This document shows positions 5,702-9,120 of a stretch of DNA of 9,120 nucleotides, one piece after another (position 1 is the stretch's first letter; every line of letters starts with the position of its first letter). Origin of the DNA: Methanobacterium sp. (GTDB lineage Archaea; Methanobacteriota; Methanobacteria; Methanobacteriales; Methanobacteriaceae); assembly GCA_003161815.1 (NCBI GenBank), contig PMNN01000275.1, positions 1 through 9,120 of the forward strand, given 5' to 3'. Below the pieces are notes generated by a model. That model did not search any database. It saw nothing but the letters and a program-made list of their open reading frames with translations, and was not told the origin of the DNA. Made by a program: the position numbers and the translations under genes.

Positions 5702-6760
5702 ATGGAAGATACTTATGAGGTTATCCGGAAACATAAATGGAAGATAATACTCTCTTTTGCATTAGCTGCATTTATAATCTTTGCCATTACATTAGTGATA
5801 GGTTTAAAGGATATTATTAATATTTTAAGCCATGCCAATTGGTATTTAATTATTTTAAATTTCCTTTTAGAGTTTGCTATACTCTTAACTTGGACTTTGA
5901 GGTGGAAACTTATTTTAAAAGCAGTTAATGTAACTTCCAGCTTCGGTAATCTTTTTTTAATGCTTACTGCCAGTATTTTTGGGAACAATGTAACTCCTGG
6001 CGCTGCTGGTGGAGAACCACTGCGAGCTTATCTTCTAAAAGAAGTTGAAGGAACACCATTTGAAATTGGACTAGCATCAGCCACGGCTGATCGTGTTTTT
6101 GAATTCTTCCCCTTTGTAATAATATCAATCTTTGCCGCATTCCTGATACTTACCTGGAATATTCCTATTTGGACCAGATTAATAGTGTTTTTCCTTATAA
6201 TATTATCTCTATTTTTCTTTGTCATACTTTTATATGCTATTTGGAGGAAAGATGTGGCTCAAAGAGTTATAATATCACTGGCAAAATCTATATATCCTAT
6301 TATTACAAGGCTGGTTAAAAGTGATCTCACTTTCAGCGATGTTGCTGATAGAATAGTTTATTATATCAATCGCTTCTCGCATGGATTCTTGCAGGTGGTT
6401 AAGAATCGTAAGTTATTAGTTTTGGGGTTTATTATCTCTTTTATAATGTGGGGCTTTGATATGGTACGTTTTTACGTTTGTTTTATGGCAGTAGGAGTGT
6501 ATCCACCAGTGACACCTTTGATCATTATTTACACAGTTGGAATTCTAATTTCTTTAGCTCCTCTTTTACCCGGTTCCTGGGGAATTCGTGAAGTTACAAT
6601 AGTTGGACTTTTTGCAGTGGTGGGGGTAGCTGGTGATATAGTTATATCTGCCAGCCTTATAGATAGGTTGGCTAGCTACATAGCACCTACTTTAGTTGGT
6701 GCCTTTGCAGCCTTATATTATGGTCGACGTATTAGAAACTCTAAAAAGAGTGTTGTATAG
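5702..6760 (+). CDS. UPF0104 / LPG-synthase-TM (AglD-type) polytopic membrane protein
   Basis: A 352-residue integral membrane protein of the UPF0104 / lysylphosphatidylglycerol-synthase transmembrane family (COG0392 type). Hydrophobic segments lie about at 14-34, 46-64, 80-95, 132-151, 157-180, 237-262, 270-288, 296-317 and 325-341, so seven to nine helices. Family-like motifs are NNVTPGAAGGEPLRAYLL (95-112), SATADRVFEFFP (126-137) and PLLPGSWGIRE (287-297). The aminoacyl-transferase domain of bacterial MprF is absent, which is usual for this family in archaea. The haloarchaeal relative AglD acts late in protein N-glycosylation, on the dolichol-linked sugar, so a lipid-linked sugar or polar-lipid role is plausible but unproven. 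Start ATG 5702 has GGAGGT 9 bases upstream. It closes the DUF211-RraA trio; a hairpin lies 38 bases after its stop. Confidence 0.88.
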   Translation: MEDTYEVIRKHKWKIILSFALAAFIIFAITLVIGLKDIINILSHANWYLIILNFLLEFAILLTWTLRWKLILKAVNVTSSFGNLFLMLTASIFGNNVTPGAAGGEPLRAYLLKEVEGTPFEIGLASATADRVFEFFPFVIISIFAAFLILTWNIPIWTRLIVFFLIILSLFFFVILLYAIWRKDVAQRVIISLAKSIYPIITRLVKSDLTFSDVADRIVYYINRFSHGFLQVVKNRKLLVLGFIISFIMWGFDMVRFYVCFMAVGVYPPVTPLIIIYTVGILISLAPLLPGSWGIREVTIVGLFAVVGVAGDIVISASLIDRLASYIAPTLVGAFAALYYGRRIRNSKKSVV

Positions 6761-6797
6761 TTGTTTAGTAGTATTAATAAAAAAAGCTAAATTTAAT

Positions 6798-6819
6798 ACT
6801 GTGAAACTAATTTTACAGT
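6798..6819 (+). terminator. Hairpin after the UPF0104 gene
   Basis: ACTGTGAAA (6798-6806), loop CTAA, then TTTTACAGT (6811-6819): nine pairs with one G-U. A T-rich stretch follows. It lies 38 bases past the stop of the UPF0104 gene and before the gar1 promoter, where the trio's transcript would end. Confidence 0.45.
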
Positions 6820-6918
6820 TTAATGTATATTTTAATAACCTAAATGAAGTTTTAAACTGGTTAAATCTAATATATAATCCTATCGAAAAGTATAAATATA
6901 ACTTCTTAAAAATAATAG

Positions 6919-6926
6919 TATATAAA
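6919..6926 (+). promoter_or_regulatory. gar1-tfb TATA element (leaderless promoter)
   Basis: TATATAAA centred about 22-25 bases before the gar1 ATG (6944), with no GGAGG between. Archaeal transcripts start about 25 bases after the TATA centre, so the mRNA would begin at or very near the ATG, i.e. leaderless. Further TATA-like stretches (about 6870-6880 and 6890-6900) could be alternative upstream promoters. Confidence 0.6.
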
Positions 6927-6943
6927 AGTTTCGGTTATAATAC

Positions 6944-7219
6944 ATGAAGAAGTTAGGAAACATCTCCCACATATCTAACAGGGGCCGTTTAATCCTCAGA
7001 TCAAACCAGACCCCTCGTTTTGGAATTGCTGTTTTTACGAAAAATAAAAAGAAATTTGGTACTGTTAGTGATGTATTTGGTCCCACTAAAGAACCTTATA
7101 TATCAATAAAAGTATATGCAAAAAATTCTAAAAATCTTGATGATCGAGTTGGAGAGACTCTTTATGTAGAATCAAAAACCAATAAAAATTGGGGGCGAAG
7201 GAAACGACGGAAGAAATAA
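6944..7219 (+). CDS. gar1: H/ACA ribonucleoprotein subunit Gar1
   Basis: Gar1, the small subunit of archaeal H/ACA RNPs, which with Cbf5, Nop10 and L7Ae pseudouridylates rRNA at sites chosen by guide RNAs; Gar1 binds Cbf5 and aids substrate turnover. The 91-residue length is typical of archaeal Gar1, which lacks the Gly-Arg-rich arms of the eukaryotic protein. Visible motifs are [16 protein letters not shown] at the start of the beta barrel and [21 protein letters not shown] (about 37-57), the family signature. The tail WGRRKRRKK is strongly basic and could contact RNA. ATG 6944 is the only good start and has no ribosome-binding site, in line with the TATA element about 22 bases upstream. The tfb frame opens within its last codons, so the two are co-transcribed. 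Confidence 0.93.
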   Translation: MKKLGNISHISNRGRLILRSNQTPRFGIAVFTKNKKKFGTVSDVFGPTKEPYISIKVYAKNSKNLDDRVGETLYVESKTNKNWGRRKRRKK

Positions 7220-7253
7220 AACAGAAAGTTATTGAAAACGAACCACTAAAAGC

Positions 7254-7295
7254 AGAAGTCTCAGAAAAAGAACAAATGAGACAAGAAGTCTCAGA
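7254..7295 (+). repeat. In-frame 30-base repeat near the tfb start
   Basis: AGAAGTCTCAGA occurs at 7254-7265 and 7284-7295, exactly 30 bases (10 codons) apart, giving [10 protein letters not shown] followed by [10 protein letters not shown] in the tfb frame. The first copy is upstream of the ATG chosen for tfb (7276), and the second is inside the gene. Confidence 0.6.
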
Positions 7296-8211
7296 TATGG
7301 AAAAAATTGAGACTAAATGCCCAGAATGTGATTCAGAAAAACTTATAAACGATCAAGAAAGAGGAGAAGTCGTCTGCGGAGCCTGTGGCCTAGTTATAGA
7401 TGATAACCTTGTGGATATGGGACCAGAATGGAGAGCGTTTGATCACGAACAAAGAGATAAGAGAACCAGAGTAGGTGCTCCAATAACCTATACCATACAT
7501 GATAAAGGCCTATCCACTATGATTGATTGGAGAAACAAAGATATTTACGGAAGAGATATCCCTGCCAGAAACCGGGCTCAATGGTATCGCCTACGTAAAT
7601 GGCAGAGAAAAATCAGGATATCCGGTGCTACCGAAAGAAATCTAGCATTTGCTTTAAGCGAGTTAGACCGGGACTCCTCAAGACTAGGGCTGCCCAGAAG
7701 TGTTAGGGAAGCTGCATCTGTAGTCTACCGAAATGCAGTAGAAAATAAACTGATCAGAGGCAGAAGCATAGAAGGAGTAGTTGCAGCATCATTATATGCT
7801 GCCTGCAGAAGATGCAATGTACCCCGAACCCTGGATGAAATTGCAGAAGTTTCACGCGTAAGTAAAAAAGAAGTAGGAAGAACCTACCGATTCCTAACTA
7901 GAGAATTAAATATAAAATTACCACCAACATCGCCAGTGGACTACGTTCCACGATTTGCCAGTGAATTAAACCTATCCGGTGAAGTACAATCCAAAGCCAT
8001 TGAAATTATAGAAAAAGCTATGGAAAAAGGTCTTACTTCAGGAAGAGGTCCAACTGGAGTGGCAGCTGCAGCTTTATATATTGCTTCAGTACTTTTAGGT
8101 GAAAGAAAAACACAGAGAGATGTTTCAGACATCGCGGGTGTAACTGAAGTTACCATCAGAAATCGGTACAAAGAATTAACCGAACAACTGGATATGGGCG
8201 TAACCTTATAA
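7276..8211 (+). CDS. tfb: Transcription initiation factor B (TFB)
   Basis: Archaeal TFIIB homologue: binds the TBP-TATA complex, reads the BRE and recruits RNA polymerase. From ATG 7276 it has 311 residues, about the family norm. Zinc ribbon C15/C18/C34/C37 (CPEC...CGAC), then the conserved reader/linker with [19 protein letters not shown] (49-67) and GLSTMIDW (78-85). Cyclin repeat 1 is about 115-210 ([34 protein letters not shown]) and repeat 2 about 215-305 ([16 protein letters not shown]). The BRE-reading helix-turn-helix is in [20 protein letters not shown] (279-298). The start is unsure: the frame stays open back to TTG 7189, overlapping gar1, and no start (TTG 7189, ATG 7276, ATG 7297) has a ribosome-binding site. 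The 57 bases between the gar1 stop and ATG 7276 read like coding sequence in this frame. Translation may couple to gar1. Confidence 0.97.
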   Translation: MRQEVSDMEKIETKCPECDSEKLINDQERGEVVCGACGLVIDDNLVDMGPEWRAFDHEQRDKRTRVGAPITYTIHDKGLSTMIDWRNKDIYGRDIPARNRAQWYRLRKWQRKIRISGATERNLAFALSELDRDSSRLGLPRSVREAASVVYRNAVENKLIRGRSIEGVVAASLYAACRRCNVPRTLDEIAEVSRVSKKEVGRTYRFLTRELNIKLPPTSPVDYVPRFASELNLSGEVQSKAIEIIEKAMEKGLTSGRGPTGVAAAALYIASVLLGERKTQRDVSDIAGVTEVTIRNRYKELTEQLDMGVTL

Positions 8212-8224
8212 ACAAATGATTTAC

Positions 8225-8250
8225 AGGCTTTATTCAATTTAATAAAGCCT
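8225..8250 (+). terminator. Terminator-like hairpin after tfb
   Basis: AGGCTTTATT (8225-8234), loop CAATTT, AATAAAGCCT (8241-8250): a perfect 10-base stem 13 bases past the tfb stop, followed by a T-rich run (CTCTTTTAATTC). It probably ends the gar1-tfb transcript or stabilises its 3' end. Confidence 0.65.
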
Positions 8251-8484
8251 TAGACTCTTTTAATTCTTGAAACAATTAAAATTAAAGAATTTTCTCTAAT
8301 TAACTTTTTAATTAAAATTTTTATCCAATTAGCTTGAAAATATAATTATAAAGCTATAACTCATATCAATGCAACCATTCTACTATTCCCTGAAAATATG
8401 TGTATATTATACGATAAATGATAGTTAGAGACGAAATTCTTAACAATTATCTTCAATTAAACCTCATTTTCAACTAATTGATAT

Positions 8485-8502
8485 TTATTATCATTATAAT
8501 AA
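8485..8502. repeat. A+T palindrome upstream of the GerW-like gene
   Basis: TTATTAT (8485-8491), CATT, ATAATAA (8496-8502). It sits 69 bases before the ATG, in the area where the promoter is expected. It could be an operator, but with only A-T pairs in A+T-rich DNA chance is likely. Confidence 0.25.
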
Positions 8503-8557
8503 TTTTACAGTATCATCTTATATTGTCCAAATTACAAATAAATTATACAATTCAACT

Positions 8558-8562
8558 GGAGG
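8558..8562 (+). promoter_or_regulatory. Ribosome-binding site of the GerW-like gene
   Basis: GGAGG, 8 bases before ATG 8571. It fixes the start there rather than at the upstream in-frame codons. The out-of-frame ATG at 8566 ends after two codons. Confidence 0.8.
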
Positions 8563-8570
8563 AAAATGCG

Positions 8571-8999
8571 ATGAGCATAGAGGATCCAATAAAATCAACT
8601 CTGGATGGACTTTTAAAAGTTTTAAAAATGGAAAATGTAATTGGAGATCCCATTGAAAGTGATGGTAGAATATTAATCCCAGTTACAAGAGTAGGATTAG
8701 GCTTTGGAGCTGGAATGGGACAGGGAGAAATTGCAGAAGGAACTGGATCTCATGGCACCGGTGCTGGAGGAGGTGCAACAGTAGAACCCATAGCCTTCGT
8801 ATTAATAAATAAAAATGCAGAAGAATCAGAACAGATTAAAGTACTGCATTTAACCTCACCAGATCCATTAAACAAAGCCATAGGTGAAGTAAGTGGACTC
8901 GCTCTTGAACTTCTTAAAGAATGGCGGAATAGACAAAGAGAAAGAGAAGAAGAAAATAGAAGAATGAAAAAGGAATCTGAAAACCTTTATACGCCTTAA
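8571..8999 (+). CDS. GerW / YtfJ family protein
   Basis: A 142-residue protein of the GerW family (the Spore_YtfJ domain). The family is named after Bacillus YtfJ (GerW), a spore protein needed for germination, but it is widespread in non-spore-formers including methanogens, where its role is unknown. Visible: an N-terminal helix (DPIKSTLDGLLKVLKMENVIGDPI), the strand DGRILIPVTRVGLGFGAGMGQGE (31-53), a Gly-rich loop (EGTGSHGTGAGGGATVEPIAF, 56-76), then SEQIKVLHL (86-94). The C-terminal 40 residues form an Arg/Glu-rich helix (EWRNRQREREEENRR) likely to be coiled-coil. There is no signal peptide and no membrane segment, so it is presumably cytoplasmic. The start is ATG 8571, with GGAGG 8 bases upstream. 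It stands alone after the tfb hairpin. Confidence 0.85.
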   Translation: MSIEDPIKSTLDGLLKVLKMENVIGDPIESDGRILIPVTRVGLGFGAGMGQGEIAEGTGSHGTGAGGGATVEPIAFVLINKNAEESEQIKVLHLTSPDPLNKAIGEVSGLALELLKEWRNRQREREEENRRMKKESENLYTP

Positions 9000-9055
9000 T
9001 TTAAATTATCTCATATTTAAATGCTTCCATAGCAGTACTAGAATAGTAGAAAAAA

Positions 9056-9063
9056 TATAAATA
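9056..9063 (+). promoter_or_regulatory. TATA-like element at the right edge
   Basis: TATAAATA preceded by an A run, 57 bases past the GerW-like stop. A second stretch (AAAATATATGG, about 9089-9099) follows. Either could promote a gene or RNA starting near or beyond the window edge on the plus strand. Confidence 0.35.
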
Positions 9064-9069
9064 GATAAT

Positions 9070-9120
9070 CCAGTGCTTTTTTAGATTAAAAAATATATGG
9101 TTCCTTTACTTTTGCACTGG
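9070..9120. repeat. Inverted repeat reaching the window edge
   Basis: CCAGTGC (9070-9076) and GCACTGG (9114-9120) are perfect inverted copies 37 bases apart. A T6 run follows the left arm and TTTT precedes the right arm. The window ends at the right arm, so its full extent is unknown. Confidence 0.45.

Larger units (their letters stand above)
8212..8570. other. A+T-rich intergenic region between tfb and the GerW-like gene
   Basis: This 359-base stretch holds a terminator-like hairpin just after tfb (8225-8250), several AAAATTAA/TTAATTTT low-complexity runs (8255-8325), a short all-A/T palindrome (8485-8502) and candidate TATA stretches for the next gene (about 8485-8500 and 8514-8525). I find no tRNA, no clear C/D or H/ACA guide RNA and no supported small gene. 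Confidence 0.6.

Noticed and set aside
6696..6947. 83-codon plus-strand frame spanning the end of the UPF0104 gene and the gap before gar1.
   Set aside because: It begins inside the UPF0104 gene in another frame, runs through A+T-rich DNA with a hairpin and TATA elements, and has no ribosome-binding site or family resemblance.
7941..8237. 98-codon open frame on the minus strand over the end of tfb.
   Set aside because: It is antisense to strongly conserved TFB coding sequence, has no recognisable product and passes through the terminator-like hairpin. The same reasoning removes the other opposite-strand open frames inside dnaG, the AAA+ gene, the RraA-like gene and the UPF0104 gene.
8255..8325. 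AAAATTAA/TTAATTTT runs resembling hairpins or an origin-like A+T-rich element.
   Set aside because: Low-complexity A+T DNA gives many such pairings by chance. No origin-recognition box repeats and no cdc6/orc1 gene are seen nearby.
8478..8570. N-terminal extension of the GerW-like protein from an upstream in-frame start.
   Set aside because: The extension is A+T-driven hydrophobic sequence and would contain the GGAGG that lies 8 bases before ATG 8571.
8212..8570. Search for a C/D-box guide RNA or tRNA in the gap.
   Set aside because: ATGAT-like and CTGA words occur but in the wrong order or spacing for C and D boxes, and no cloverleaf is apparent.

Overview
The window looks like chromosomal core DNA of a methanogenic archaeon of the order Methanobacteriales, most likely Methanobacterium or a close relative. 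The evidence is archaeal-only information-processing proteins (TFB, Gar1, archaeal DnaG, an archaeal Xer-type recombinase), archaeal TATA elements, GGAGG ribosome-binding sites mixed with an apparently leaderless start, and A+T-rich DNA (roughly two thirds A+T by eye). From memory, the order DUF211 / UPF0104 / gar1 / tfb on one side and dnaG / xerA on the other matches the MTH885-MTH893 neighbourhood of Methanothermobacter thermautotrophicus. That comparison was not run here.

Positions 1-4243 are read on the minus strand, in transcription order: a small stand-alone TOPRIM protein (4243-3812), archaeal DnaG (3738-2590), a Lon-B-type AAA+ ATPase with a zinc ribbon and no protease domain (about 2546-1035), and a XerA-like tyrosine recombinase (936-1). 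The recombinase is cut by the window edge just before the place where its catalytic tyrosine is expected. Short gaps suggest an operon for at least the first three genes. The recombinase may have its own promoter.

Positions 4244-4702 are a 459-base A+T-rich divergent region. It holds a TATA element for the minus-strand genes, a nested inverted repeat with GGGGAAA/TTTCCCC arms, a 12-base direct repeat, a possible leader hairpin and an A9T7 tract just before the ribosome-binding site of the first plus-strand gene.

Positions 4703-6760 (plus strand) hold a tightly packed trio: a DUF211 protein, a RraA/aldolase-fold protein and a UPF0104/AglD-type polytopic membrane protein. After a 183-base gap with a hairpin and a strong TATA element comes gar1-tfb (6944-8211), followed by a terminator-like hairpin. 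A 359-base A+T-rich gap precedes a GerW/YtfJ-like protein (8571-8999). The last 121 bases hold TATA-like elements and an inverted repeat reaching the window edge.

Most of the window is ordinary core genome: replication and RNA-exosome (DnaG), recombination (Xer), basal transcription (TFB) and rRNA pseudouridylation (Gar1). The least explained parts are the protease-less Lon-B ATPase beside dnaG, the DUF211-RraA-UPF0104 trio, the GerW-like protein in an organism that makes no spores, and the structured divergent region. I see no mobile element, CRISPR array, tRNA or rRNA gene.
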